32,452 bases of DNA from an uncultured Bacteroidales bacterium (GTDB lineage: Bacteria; Bacteroidota; Bacteroidia; Bacteroidales; UBA932): the NCBI GenBank assembly GCA_900321655.1, contig ONWU01000019.1:1-32452 (forward strand), written 5' to 3'. Numbering within the stretch: position 1 is the stretch's first letter; every line of letters begins with the position of its first letter. Below are positions 24,814 through 32,452 of this stretch, piece by piece. The notes under the pieces are model-generated. The model saw nothing but the letters and a program-made list of their open reading frames with translations. It had not been told where the DNA came from and searched no databases. Position numbers and translations under genes: made by a program.

Positions 24814-25518
24814 ATGAACAAATCAGTCAAAATCGCCGTTGAGTGCGCCCTGGCAGTCCTTATTGTCTTAGTTGCCTGGCTCACGGTAAGAAGCGTCCAG
24901 AAACCTGTGAAGTTTAACAAAGAGGTGGCTGCACGCTCCCAGGTTGCCATCCAGCGTCTGAAGGACATCCGTACCCTCCAGGTTGCTTTCAAGAGTGAAA
25001 CCGGCCATTTCAGCCCCACCATGGACTCTCTCAAGATGTTCTATGAAAGCGGCAAGATGGCCATCGTGATGCAGATCGGCTCTATGGATGATTCCCTCGC
25101 CGTGGTCAATACCGAGGCCATCAAGAAGGCCGCCGGCAAGAAGGCCAAGCCCGAGGAGATTCTGGCCAAGCTGCAGGAAGCCTACCAGGCCGGTACCCCC
25201 GTGGTGTATTCCGTTACCAACCAGGTTCCCGTGAAGGACACCCTGTTCAACAACCGTCCGGATTTCTGCATTGATTCCCTGGCATACATTCCCTTCTCCG
25301 GCGGTGCCAAGACGGAGATGGAATCTACCATCAAGCTCGTTTCCGGTGTGCACGTGCCCCTGTTCGAGGCCCGTATGCCTTACAAGGCTCTGTGCAAGGG
25401 TCTGGACAACCAGCTCCGCATCAACCTGGATGCCGAACGCAGAGACCAGAACAAGTACGAAGGCCTGCAGGTGGGTAGCGTAACCGCTCCTAACAACAAC
25501 GCCGGTAACTGGGAGTAA
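24814..25518 (+). CDS. Membrane-anchored conserved hypothetical protein
   Basis: Product of 234 residues that I cannot assign to a named family. A single N-terminal membrane helix (about 8-25, AVECALAVLIVLVAWLTV) has no lipobox or clear cleavage site, so it should be a signal anchor with the rest in the periplasm. A helical stretch follows (about 32-120, VAARSQVAIQRLKDIRTLQV and an Ala/Lys-rich part near KKAAGKKAKPEEILAKLQEA). Then comes a beta-rich tail with PVKDTLFNNRPDF and SGVHVPLFEARMPYKAL. The early segment recalls pilin-like or type II-like anchors (one helix, then RLKDIRTLQVAFKSETGHFS), but the pilin Gly/Phe cleavage motif is missing. It is the first gene of an operon with DUF3822 and rsmD and has the best promoter in this region. 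Confidence 0.8.
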   Translation: MNKSVKIAVECALAVLIVLVAWLTVRSVQKPVKFNKEVAARSQVAIQRLKDIRTLQVAFKSETGHFSPTMDSLKMFYESGKMAIVMQIGSMDDSLAVVNTEAIKKAAGKKAKPEEILAKLQEAYQAGTPVVYSVTNQVPVKDTLFNNRPDFCIDSLAYIPFSGGAKTEMESTIKLVSGVHVPLFEARMPYKALCKGLDNQLRINLDAERRDQNKYEGLQVGSVTAPNNNAGNWE

Positions 25519-25527
25519 TCTTCCTGT

Positions 25528-26220
25528 ATGGAAAGCTCCAACACATTGTATAAAGGGATATCCATTCAAGTCTCCTTGAGTGGATATTCTTTTAAGGTAC
25601 TTACCGAAGAGGGAGGACTGCGCCTCTCCGGCTGGATGGGGGCGGAATCGCTGTTCACCACCCCCGAGTTCCAGCACCGCTACCAGCAGGTGGCCATCTC
25701 GCTCCTCACGCCCAAGTTCTGCCTGGTACCGGAAGTGTTCTACGAGCCCTCCACTGCCCGGTCGGCCCTTCAGGAGGTCTGTCCCCTGGAAGAAGGGGAT
25801 TTCGTGGAAACCGTTCCCGTTCCCTCCCTGGCCTCCGTGCTGGTGTACAGCAATTCCATCGGCGAATCCCTTTCCAAAGTGATGTCCCAGACGGTTCTGC
25901 CCGTCTCCGGAGAGCCCGTCCGTGTGCTGCCGGAAATGTATTACCTCCTCCGTCAGCTGGAACTGCTGCAGGAGTATAACAAGATTGTGGCCTCCTGGGC
26001 AGACGGATACCTGCACCTGGTCATCGCCCAGGGCAAGAGCCTCCGCCTGGCCAATGTGTTCCAGGCCCCGGACTTCACCACCGCAGAGTATTTCCTTTTC
26101 CTGGGCCTGAAGCAGTTGCAACTGAATCCGGAAGTGTCCACCGTGTGTTTCCGCACCCCGCTCACTTCCGAAGCCCGTATGTCCCTGTACCGCTATTTCA
26201 AGGGTGTAGTCCAATTGTAG
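25528..26220 (+). CDS. DUF3822 family protein
   Basis: Protein of 230 residues resembling the Bacteroidetes family DUF3822, whose genes commonly sit beside rsmD as here. No signal peptide is seen. The fold is likely a degenerate actin/ASKHA-like one, judged only from the repeated beta-rich segments such as ISIQVSLSGYSFKVL at the start and KIVASWADGYLHLVIAQGKS in the second half. Active-site residues cannot be named. It starts 9 bases after the membrane-anchored protein and ends 5 bases before rsmD. A role tied to rRNA modification or to the cell envelope is possible only by association. Confidence 0.78.
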   Translation: MESSNTLYKGISIQVSLSGYSFKVLTEEGGLRLSGWMGAESLFTTPEFQHRYQQVAISLLTPKFCLVPEVFYEPSTARSALQEVCPLEEGDFVETVPVPSLASVLVYSNSIGESLSKVMSQTVLPVSGEPVRVLPEMYYLLRQLELLQEYNKIVASWADGYLHLVIAQGKSLRLANVFQAPDFTTAEYFLFLGLKQLQLNPEVSTVCFRTPLTSEARMSLYRYFKGVVQL

Positions 26221-26225
26221 GCCCT

Positions 26226-26756
26226 ATGCGTATCATTGGCGGAAAACTCAAGGGAAAAGTCATTCTGCCACCGGCAGGATACAAGGCGCGTCCTACCACG
26301 GATTTCGCCAAGGAGGGGCTGTTCAACATCCTGGACAACGAATACGAATTTGAAGACCTTAAGGTGCTGGATCTCTTCGGAGGTACCGGCTCCATTGCGT
26401 TTGAGTTCGCCTCCCGCGGCGCTTCCCGCGTATACTGCGTGGAAATGGCCCGGGAGAATGCCAGTTTCATCAAGACGGAGGCTGCCCGGCTGGGGCTCAC
26501 AAACGTTACCATGGTGCGGGACAATGTCTTCGATTTCCTCCCCATCTGCCGGGAGAAGTTCGATATCATCTTTGCGGATCCGCCCTATGCCCTGGAGAGC
26601 CTTGAAACTCTCCCGGACCAGATTTTTGCCCGGGATTTGCTTCATCCCGGCTGCTATTTCATCCTGGAACACGGGGACGAACACAGTTTCACGCAGCATC
26701 CGCATTTCGTGAAGGAGCGCCATTACGGCCGCGTGCATTTTAGTTTTTTTGAATAA
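26226..26756 (+). CDS. rsmD: 16S rRNA (guanine-N2) methyltransferase RsmD
   Basis: S-adenosylmethionine-dependent enzyme that methylates N2 of G966 (E. coli numbering) in 16S rRNA, 176 residues. The start MRIIGGKLKG at 26226 is the family's conserved N-terminus; a longer frame from 26145 overlaps the DUF3822 gene and is rejected. RPTTDFAKEGLFNIL (22-36), the SAM motif VLDLFGGTGSIAFE (47-60) and the catalytic DPPY (118-121) are all present. It is shorter than E. coli RsmD only at the termini and looks complete. The next gene, cstA, starts three bases after its stop. Confidence 0.95.
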   Translation: MRIIGGKLKGKVILPPAGYKARPTTDFAKEGLFNILDNEYEFEDLKVLDLFGGTGSIAFEFASRGASRVYCVEMARENASFIKTEAARLGLTNVTMVRDNVFDFLPICREKFDIIFADPPYALESLETLPDQIFARDLLHPGCYFILEHGDEHSFTQHPHFVKERHYGRVHFSFFE

Positions 26757-26759
26757 ATC

Positions 26760-28226
26760 ATGTATTCATTTCTTCTTAGCCTTGCAGCCCTGGTTTTGGG
26801 CTATTTGCTCTATGGAAAATTCGTAGACAAGGTCTTCGGGCCGGATCCCAAGCGCCCGACGCCGGCCATCTCCAAGGCTGACGGGGTGGACTACATCGCC
26901 CTGCCCAACTGGAAGGTGTATATGATCCAGTTCCTCAACATCGCCGGAACAGGACCCATCTTCGGCGCCATTATGGGCGCCAAATTCGGCCCGGCCAGCT
27001 ATCTATGGATTGTGTTGGGCTGCATCTTCGCGGGTGCCGTTCATGACTATATGTGCGGAATGCTCTCTGTCCGCCACGGCGGCCAGGGCTTCCCGGACCT
27101 GGTGGGAGACTATCTGGGCCCCCGCACCAAGCAGGTGATGCTGGTTTTCTCCATAGTCCTCCTTCTTCTGGTGGGAACGGTGTTCGTCTATTCCCCGGCC
27201 CTCATCCTCGGAGACATCGCCGGTGACGGCAGCCGCGGCTCCGTGATGCTGTGGGTGGGCATCGTCTTCGGCTATTACCTCATTGCCACTCTCCTTCCCA
27301 TCGACAAACTCATCGGCAAGGTGTATCCCATCTTTGCCGTGGCGCTTCTGTTTATGGCCGCCGCTCTGATGGTATGCCTCTTTATCAAGTGGCCCTCACT
27401 GCCGGAGATTTGGGATGGCCTGAGCGGCTGGTCCGAGCAGGCCGGCCTCAAGAACCAGCCCATCTTCCCCTGCCTTTTCATCACCATCGCCTGTGGCGCC
27501 ATTTCCGGCTTTCACGCCACCCAGAGCCCTCTGATGGCCCGCTGCATCCAGAACGAAAAGATGGGTCGGCCCATTTTCTACGGCTCCATGATAACGGAAG
27601 GAATGGTTGCCCTCGTGTGGGCGGCCGTTTCCTCCTGGTTCTTCTTTGACGGCGGCGCCGCCCAGGTGGGCTCCGATATGGCCGCCGCCGCTCCCACCGT
27701 GGTCACCAAGGTGTCCCGCTCCTGGCTGGGGCTGGCGGGCGGTGTCCTTGCCATCCTCGGCGTCGTGGCGGCTCCCATCACTTCCGGAGACACGGCCTTC
27801 CGCAGCGCCCGTCTCATCATCGCAGACTTTATCAGACTGCCCCAGAAGGATATCCACAAACGTCTGGCCATCGCCATTCCGCTTTTTGCCGGATCGGCCG
27901 TCCTGCTGTGGTACAACATCGCCGATGCCAACGGCTTCAATGTGATCTGGCGTTACTTCGGCTGGAGCAACCAGGCCCTGGCCGTGTTTATGCTCTGGAC
28001 CGCTACCGTGTACCTGGTGAAAACCAGGGGAAGGGCCTGGTATCTGGTCACCTTGCTGCCGGCCCTGTTCATGACCTCCGTATGCGTCACCTTCATCCTG
28101 GTGGACAAGATCGGCTTCCGCATTCCCCAGGTGGCTGCTCCCTGGATTGGCATCGGCACCTTCGTCCTGTCGGCCTGCCTGTTCTATATGTGGATGCATC
28201 GTCGCCAATCCGCTGCTAATCAATAA
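26760..28226 (+). CDS. cstA: Carbon starvation protein A family transporter
   Basis: Integral membrane protein of 488 residues with about twelve or more hydrophobic segments. The family signature is clear: NIAGTGPIFGAIMGAKFGP, then GAVHDYMCGMLSVRHGGQGF, SGFHATQSPLMARC and APITSGDTAFRSAR. CstA and BtsT proteins take up peptides or pyruvate when preferred carbon is exhausted; this is the compact form common in Bacteroidetes, without the long C-terminal part of the E. coli proteins (about 700 residues). The substrate is unknown here. It sits at the end of an rRNA-modification operon three bases after rsmD, an arrangement with no obvious functional link. A hairpin follows 11 bases after its stop. 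Confidence 0.93.
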   Translation: MYSFLLSLAALVLGYLLYGKFVDKVFGPDPKRPTPAISKADGVDYIALPNWKVYMIQFLNIAGTGPIFGAIMGAKFGPASYLWIVLGCIFAGAVHDYMCGMLSVRHGGQGFPDLVGDYLGPRTKQVMLVFSIVLLLLVGTVFVYSPALILGDIAGDGSRGSVMLWVGIVFGYYLIATLLPIDKLIGKVYPIFAVALLFMAAALMVCLFIKWPSLPEIWDGLSGWSEQAGLKNQPIFPCLFITIACGAISGFHATQSPLMARCIQNEKMGRPIFYGSMITEGMVALVWAAVSSWFFFDGGAAQVGSDMAAAAPTVVTKVSRSWLGLAGGVLAILGVVAAPITSGDTAFRSARLIIADFIRLPQKDIHKRLAIAIPLFAGSAVLLWYNIADANGFNVIWRYFGWSNQALAVFMLWTATVYLVKTRGRAWYLVTLLPALFMTSVCVTFILVDKIGFRIPQVAAPWIGIGTFVLSACLFYMWMHRRQSAANQ

Positions 28227-28237
28227 GATGTAAATCG

Positions 28238-28263
28238 AGGGGTGCACCTGGATGTGCACCCCT
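28238..28263 (+). terminator. Perfect hairpin after cstA, without T-run
   Basis: AGGGGTGCAC (28238-28247) pairs perfectly with GTGCACCCCT (28254-28263) around the loop CTGGAT. It lies in the only gap between cstA and the HerA-like gene. No poly-T follows on either strand, so it may be a weak terminator, a 3'-end stabiliser or a protein site. The rest of 28227-28296 shows no TAnnTTTG promoter. Confidence 0.5.
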
Positions 28264-28296
28264 GAAAACATAAGTAACTAATAACCAATAAGATAT

Positions 28297-29934
28297 ATGC
28301 TAGACAAAGAAAGAGGACTGTACGTGGCGCATTCCGCCAACGGCCCCATTTCCCTTACCGGCAAGATGATTTGCCGCCACGGACTCATCGCTGGTGCCAC
28401 CGGTACCGGTAAAACCGTTACGCTGCAGGTGCTGGCCGAAACTTTCTGCCAGGCCGGCGTGCCCTGCTTCATGGCCGATATGAAGGGTGACCTCAGCGGC
28501 ATTTCACAGGTAGGTAAGCTGAGCGGCTTCATCGAGAAGCGCCTGCCGGAATTCGGTATAGAGAATCCCCAGTTCCAGAGCTGCCCGGTGCGTTTCTTTG
28601 ACGTGTACGGAGAGCAGGGCCACCCTATGCGCTCCACCATTTCCCGGATGGGACCGGATATGCTGGGCCGATTGATGGACCTCAATGAAACCCAGACGGG
28701 TGTCCTCAATATCGTTTTCAAGATTGCCGATGACAACGGTCTTCTTCTGATAGACCTCAAGGACCTCCGCGCGATGCTCAACTTCGTGGGGCAGAACGCG
28801 GCCGAATATACCACGCAGTACGGCAATGTGACATCGGCCTCCGTGGGCGCCATCCAGCGTGCCCTCCTGGCCCTGGAGAACCAGGGAGCGGAGAAGTTCT
28901 TCGGAGAGCCGGACTTCGACATCTACGACCTGCTGCAGTGCGAGGGCGGAAAGGGCATCATGAACGTGCTGGCGGCCGATAAGCTGATGCTCCAGCCCAA
29001 GCTCTATTCCACCTTCCTGCTGTGGCTGCTGTCTGAACTCTATGCCACCCTGCCCGAGGTAGGGGAGATGGACCTTCCCAAGCTGGTGTTCTTCTTCGAC
29101 GAGGCCCATATGCTCTTCGAAGGCACGTCCAAGGCACTCACGGACAAGATTGAGCAGATGATCCGCCTCATCCGTTCCAAGGGCGTGGGCATCTACTTCA
29201 TCACCCAGAGCCCCACGGACATCCCGTCCAACATCCTGGGCCAGCTGGGTAACCGCGTTCAGCACGCCCTCCGCGCCTACACGCCCCAGGACCAGAAAGC
29301 CGTTCGCGTGGCGGCCGATACCTTCCGTGCCAATCCCGCCTTCAAGACCTACGACACACTGCTGGAGCTGGGAACCGGCGAGGCCCTGGTCTCCTTCCTG
29401 GACGAAAAAGGCACCCCGGCCATGGTGGAACGGGCCAAGATCCTCTTCCCGTTAAGCCAGATTGGCGCCATCACCCCGGAGCAAAGGACCGAGCTGATCA
29501 ACCGCAGCCGCCTCTTCGGCCGATACGACCACCTGGTGGACCGCGAGAGTGCCTACGAGCTCATCACCGCCGCCACCCTGGAGGCGGAGCGTCAGAAGGC
29601 CGAGATAGAAGCTGCTGCAGCGGCCGAAAAACAGGCCGCCATCGAGGCCAAGGAAGCCGCCAAGGCTGCCAAGGAGGCCGAAAAGGCCGAGCGGGAAAGG
29701 GCCAAGAAAGCCAAGAACAGCATCGCTTCCAAGGTGCTGAAGTCTGTGCTCAGCGCTGTCACCGGCGTAGCTGCCGCTGCGGCGGCCGATGCCGTCACCT
29801 CCAAGGTGACCGGCAAGAAGAGCACCTCCAAAACTTCTACCGGCTCCAAGATAGTGACGAAGGCCACCAAGAGTGCCACCAACACCCTTACCAAGGAACT
29901 TACCAGAAGTATCCTGGGCAATCTGATCAAGTAG
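28297..29934 (+). CDS. HerA-like ATPase (DUF853 family)
   Basis: P-loop ATPase of the HerA/FtsK superfamily, 545 residues, without signal peptide. The N-terminus is RGLYVAHSANGPISL; Walker A is GATGTGKT (33-40), followed by ADMKGDLSGI. Walker B is LVFFFDEAHMLF with Asp268-Glu269, and ITQSPTDIPSNILGQLGNRV is the family's sensor and arginine-finger region. After about 425 the protein becomes an Ala/Lys/Glu-rich coiled-coil-like helix (EAERQKAEIEAAAAAEKQAA and onward) and then a basic Thr/Ser/Lys-rich tail, which may bind nucleic acid. HerA relatives translocate DNA, but the DUF853 branch is uncharacterised. No NurA nuclease or Sir2 partner is adjacent, so a defence role is not supported. Its stop is three bases from the convergent purF stop. 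Confidence 0.88.
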   Translation: MLDKERGLYVAHSANGPISLTGKMICRHGLIAGATGTGKTVTLQVLAETFCQAGVPCFMADMKGDLSGISQVGKLSGFIEKRLPEFGIENPQFQSCPVRFFDVYGEQGHPMRSTISRMGPDMLGRLMDLNETQTGVLNIVFKIADDNGLLLIDLKDLRAMLNFVGQNAAEYTTQYGNVTSASVGAIQRALLALENQGAEKFFGEPDFDIYDLLQCEGGKGIMNVLAADKLMLQPKLYSTFLLWLLSELYATLPEVGEMDLPKLVFFFDEAHMLFEGTSKALTDKIEQMIRLIRSKGVGIYFITQSPTDIPSNILGQLGNRVQHALRAYTPQDQKAVRVAADTFRANPAFKTYDTLLELGTGEALVSFLDEKGTPAMVERAKILFPLSQIGAITPEQRTELINRSRLFGRYDHLVDRESAYELITAATLEAERQKAEIEAAAAAEKQAAIEAKEAAKAAKEAEKAERERAKKAKNSIASKVLKSVLSAVTGVAAAAAADAVTSKVTGKKSTSKTSTGSKIVTKATKSATNTLTKELTRSILGNLIK

Positions 29935-29937
29935 TTT

Positions 29938-31326
29938 CTAAGCCTCTCCCTGGCCGTACAGGTCGGAGGGATAGCGCCCGTCAAAGCAGGCGGTGCACAG
30001 TTCCCGGCCTCCGGCGGCCTGGGAGAGGGCCTCTACAGACAAATAGTGAAGTGAATCCGCGCCTATGAAGTCGCGGATGCCGTTCTCGTCCATCCGGGCG
30101 CCGATGAGCTGCTCCCGGGTGCCCGTGTCTATGCCGTAGAAGCAGGGCCAGGCATACACGGGACTGGCAATGCGCATATGGATTTCCCGGGCGCCGGCGC
30201 TACGGAGCAGCTGCACAATCTGCCGGGAAGTGGTGCCCCTCACGATGGAGTCATCGATGACCACGAGGCGCTTCCCCTCCACGATGCTCTGCACCGGAGA
30301 GAGTTTCATCCTCACGCCCAGGTTCCTCAGGGACTGGGTGGGCTGGATGAAGGTGCGGGCCACGTACAGATTCTTGATAAGACCCATTTCCAGGGGAAGG
30401 CCGCTGGCCTCGGCATACCCGATGGCGGCGCTCATACTGGACTCCGGAATGCTCATCACCAGATCGGCCTCTACCGGGTGCTCCTTCCACAGAAGGGCGC
30501 CGGTGCGTTTGCGGAAGGCGTGCACGCTGCAGCCTTCGATATCACTGTCCGGCCTGGCGAAATAGATGTACTCCATCGCGCACATCTTCCGGCAGCTGAG
30601 GTGGGAATGCCGATAGCTGCGGATGCCAGCGGCATCTATTCTTACCAGTTCTCCAGGCTCTACATCCCTCACAAATTTCGCCCCCAGGAACTGTAGGGCG
30701 CAGGTTTCGCTGGCCACTACGTAGCCGTTCCCCAGCCGGCCGAGGGAAAGGGGCCGGAGACCGTAACGGTCCCGGCAGGCGTAGAGGGCTTCCGGCGTAA
30801 GGACTACGGTGGAGTAGGCCCCGTCCAGTTGATGGGCGGCGGAGAGAATCTTCTGGGGCCAGTCTCCTTCGGCCACCCCGATCAGGAGGGAGAACAGTTC
30901 GCTGTCGGAGGTGGACTGCAGAAGATGCCCCCGTACCTCCATCTGCTTCCGGATGCTGGCGGCATTGACAATGTTGCCGTTGTGGGCCAGGGAGAAGGTG
31001 CCTTTCCGGCCGGTCATCTTGAAGGGCTGGATGTTTTCCACCCCTCCGATATCGCTGGTAGGATAGCGTACGTGGCCGATAGCGGCGGTCCCGGGCAACT
31101 GCGAAAGGGTTTCTCCGGCAAAGACTTCCCGCACCAGGCCGGCATTCTTTTCCAGATGGAAGGCGCCATCGGCATCGCGGGTGGCTATGCCGCAGCCCTG
31201 CTGTCCCCGGTGCTGGAGCATCAGCAGCCCGGCCCGGGTCACTTCGGCCGCATTCTCCACATCGTAGCAGCCAAACACGCCGCACTCCTCGTGCAGCTCA
31301 TCTTTCCAAAGAAGGGAATCCTCCAT
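29938..31326 (-). CDS. purF: Amidophosphoribosyltransferase
   Basis: First committed enzyme of purine synthesis, moving the glutamine amide to PRPP; 462 residues. A 14-residue propeptide precedes Cys15 of CGVFG, the glutaminase nucleophile freed by self-cleavage. The glutaminase domain covers 15-235 (QHRGQQGCGIATRD, HNGNIVN). The phosphoribosyltransferase domain follows with the PRPP loop VVIDDSIVRGTT (355-366). Cys249, Cys395, Cys444 and Cys447 occupy the positions of the four [4Fe-4S] ligands of Bacillus subtilis PurF (236, 382, 437, 440), so this is the oxygen-sensitive iron-sulfur type, fitting an anaerobe. It begins one base after the pyrG stop, forming a nucleotide-synthesis pair. Confidence 0.97.
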   Translation of the reverse strand: MEDSLLWKDELHEECGVFGCYDVENAAEVTRAGLLMLQHRGQQGCGIATRDADGAFHLEKNAGLVREVFAGETLSQLPGTAAIGHVRYPTSDIGGVENIQPFKMTGRKGTFSLAHNGNIVNAASIRKQMEVRGHLLQSTSDSELFSLLIGVAEGDWPQKILSAAHQLDGAYSTVVLTPEALYACRDRYGLRPLSLGRLGNGYVVASETCALQFLGAKFVRDVEPGELVRIDAAGIRSYRHSHLSCRKMCAMEYIYFARPDSDIEGCSVHAFRKRTGALLWKEHPVEADLVMSIPESSMSAAIGYAEASGLPLEMGLIKNLYVARTFIQPTQSLRNLGVRMKLSPVQSIVEGKRLVVIDDSIVRGTTSRQIVQLLRSAGAREIHMRIASPVYAWPCFYGIDTGTREQLIGARMDENGIRDFIGADSLHYLSVEALSQAAGGRELCTACFDGRYPSDLYGQGEA

Positions 31327-31327
31327 C

Positions 31328-32452
31328 CTATTTCTTGTTATCCAGTGCGGCCTTTACCAGTCCCTTGAATAGGGGATGCGGGTTTTCCGGCGTGCTCTTG
31401 TATTCGGGGTGGAACTGTACGCCGATGAAAAAGGGATGGCCGGGCAGCTCCACCACCTCCACCAGGCCCGTCTGCGGATTGCGGCCGGTGGCCTTGAGAC
31501 CGGCCTTGGTGAAGTCTTCCAGGTACTGGGAATTGAACTCGTAGCGGTGGCGGTGGCGCTCGGAGATTTCCGTGGTGCCGTAAAGGTTCGCCACCAGGGA
31601 ACCGGCTTCCAGCTGGCAGGAATAGGCCCCGAGGCGCATAGTTCCGCCCTTGATGGTGGTCTTCTTCTGATCTTCCATCATATCTATCACGGGATGCTTG
31701 GTCTGGGTATTCACTTCCGTAGAAATGGCATCTTTCCAGCCCAGCACGTTCCGGGCAAATTCCACCACGCACATCTGCATCCCCAGGCAGATGCCCAGGA
31801 AGGGAATGCCCTTTTCGCGGGCATAGCGCACGGCGTGAATCTTGCCTTCCAAGCCTCTTTCTCCAAAGCCGGGTGCTACCAGGATGCCATCGGCCCCGGA
31901 AAGGAGTTCCGCTACGTTGTCGGCGTTGATATGCTCGCTCTGGAGGGTCTTGACGTGCACTTTGCATTCGTTGGCGGCCCCGGCGTGTACGAAGGCCTCC
32001 TGGATGGACTTGTAGGCGTCCTGGAGCTCCACATACTTGCCCACCAGCACAATCTGCACCTCGTGGGAAGGATGGGAGAGGCGCTGGAGGAATTCCTTCC
32101 AGCGGCCCAGGTCGGGCTCATTGAAATTCTCAATCTGGAGCTTCCTCACGGCCAGCTCATCGAGGTGTTCCTCGTGCATATTCAGGGGAACCTGGTAAAT
32201 GCTCCAGGCGTCTATGCTCTGGATCACGTGACCGGGACGGACGTTGCAGAAAAGGGCGATTTTGCGGCGAAGGTCTTCCGAAAGGGGGTGCTCCGTGCGG
32301 CAGACGATGACATCGGGCTTCACACCGGCTTTCTGGAGCATCTGGACAGAGTGCTGGGTGGGCTTGGTCTTGAGCTCCTGGGCTGCGTGGAGGTAGGGGA
32401 TGAGGGTGAGGTGGATGGTCATACAATCCTCTTCCGGCAGCTCCCACTGCAG
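31328..32452 (-). CDS. pyrG: CTP synthase, C-terminal part (5' truncated by window edge)
   Basis: Glutamine-dependent enzyme that aminates UTP to CTP. The frame stays open to the last base of the window; codons upstream of ATG 32422 read LQWELPEEDC in frame, so that ATG is internal. About 374 residues are present of a usual 530-550; the N-terminal Walker A region is missing. Seen are the synthase motif KTKPTQHSVQ with HLTLIPYL before it, and the class I glutaminase domain with GICLGMQM (nucleophile Cys) and the His-Glu pair of VQFHPEYKS near the end. It is followed after one base by purF, a plausible purine/pyrimidine operon. Confidence 0.96.
   Translation of the reverse strand: MQWELPEEDCMTIHLTLIPYLHAAQELKTKPTQHSVQMLQKAGVKPDVIVCRTEHPLSEDLRRKIALFCNVRPGHVIQSIDAWSIYQVPLNMHEEHLDELAVRKLQIENFNEPDLGRWKEFLQRLSHPSHEVQIVLVGKYVELQDAYKSIQEAFVHAGAANECKVHVKTLQSEHINADNVAELLSGADGILVAPGFGERGLEGKIHAVRYAREKGIPFLGICLGMQMCVVEFARNVLGWKDAISTEVNTQTKHPVIDMMEDQKKTTIKGGTMRLGAYSCQLEAGSLVANLYGTTEISERHRHRYEFNSQYLEDFTKAGLKATGRNPQTGLVEVVELPGHPFFIGVQFHPEYKSTPENPHPLFKGLVKAALDNKK

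Noticed and set aside
24814-25518. The membrane-anchored hypothetical as a type IV pilin-like protein
   Set aside because: It has one N-terminal helix but no prepilin cleavage motif (Gly then Phe/Met with Glu at +5), and no pilus genes are nearby.
28297-29934. HerA-like gene as an antiphage defence system
   Set aside because: No NurA, Sir2, nuclease or other defence partner is adjacent; neighbours are cstA and purF. DUF853 proteins occur widely outside defence islands.
31328-32422. A short 364-residue CTP synthase starting at ATG 32422
   Set aside because: The frame continues to the window edge with sequence that fits the family, and the synthase Walker A domain would otherwise be missing.

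Overview
The window reads as a fragment of a chromosome from a fairly G+C-rich member of the Bacteroidota, probably a Bacteroidales from a gut or rumen-like habitat. Three things point this way. Promoter-like sites fit the Bacteroidetes pattern (TTG/TTTG, 19-20 bases, TAnnTTTG), and starts lack clear Shine-Dalgarno sites. Lipoproteins with short lipoboxes are frequent. The genes include Bacteroidetes types such as a DUF3822 protein next to rsmD, a compact CstA, and glycan-degrading genes ordered as in a polysaccharide utilisation locus. The assignment below phylum level is inference. Genes are packed tightly; no stretch over 300 bases lacks a gene, and I saw no tRNA, rRNA, CRISPR array, transposon or phage gene.

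Region 1 (1-12473, plus strand) is a plant hemicellulose locus. It holds a GH5 endoglucanase (N-terminus outside the window), GH26 mannanase, GH130 mannosylglucose phosphorylase, an SGNH-type acetylesterase, a GH31 with PA14 insert (alpha-xylosidase-like), a GH3 beta-glucosidase, a cellobiose/mannobiose 2-epimerase and a GPH sugar symporter. The GH26, GH130, epimerase and symporter form the known mannobiose route: Man-Man is imported, epimerised to Man-Glc, then phosphorolysed to mannose-1-phosphate and glucose. GH5, GH31 and GH3 instead match a xyloglucan set, so the locus may serve two cell-wall glycans. A strong terminator follows the epimerase and the symporter has its own promoter. No SusC/SusD pair or regulator is visible; they may lie upstream.

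Region 2 (12474-24708, minus strand) is a long run of housekeeping and envelope genes read from right to left: an NrnA-like DHH phosphoesterase, two FKBP-type lipoproteins, a MATE exporter, a cytidylate-kinase-like protein, a serine hydrolase, ettA, polA, an ECF sigma factor and rsmG. Then come rpmH, with its own promoter and terminator (too short to be caught by ordinary ORF calling), and a conserved hypothetical protein.

Region 3 (24814-29934, plus strand) starts at a divergent promoter region. It contains a membrane-anchored hypothetical protein, DUF3822, rsmD and cstA in one tight run, then a hairpin, then a HerA-like ATPase. Region 4 (29938-32452, minus strand) holds purF and the C-terminal two thirds of pyrG.

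The most unusual signal is not a gene. The heptamer GGCCGAT (or its complement ATCGGCC) occurs about 56 times by eye, roughly ten times the chance expectation, on both strands and in different reading frames. It appears to shape codon choice. It is absent from the compositionally different GH5 fragment.
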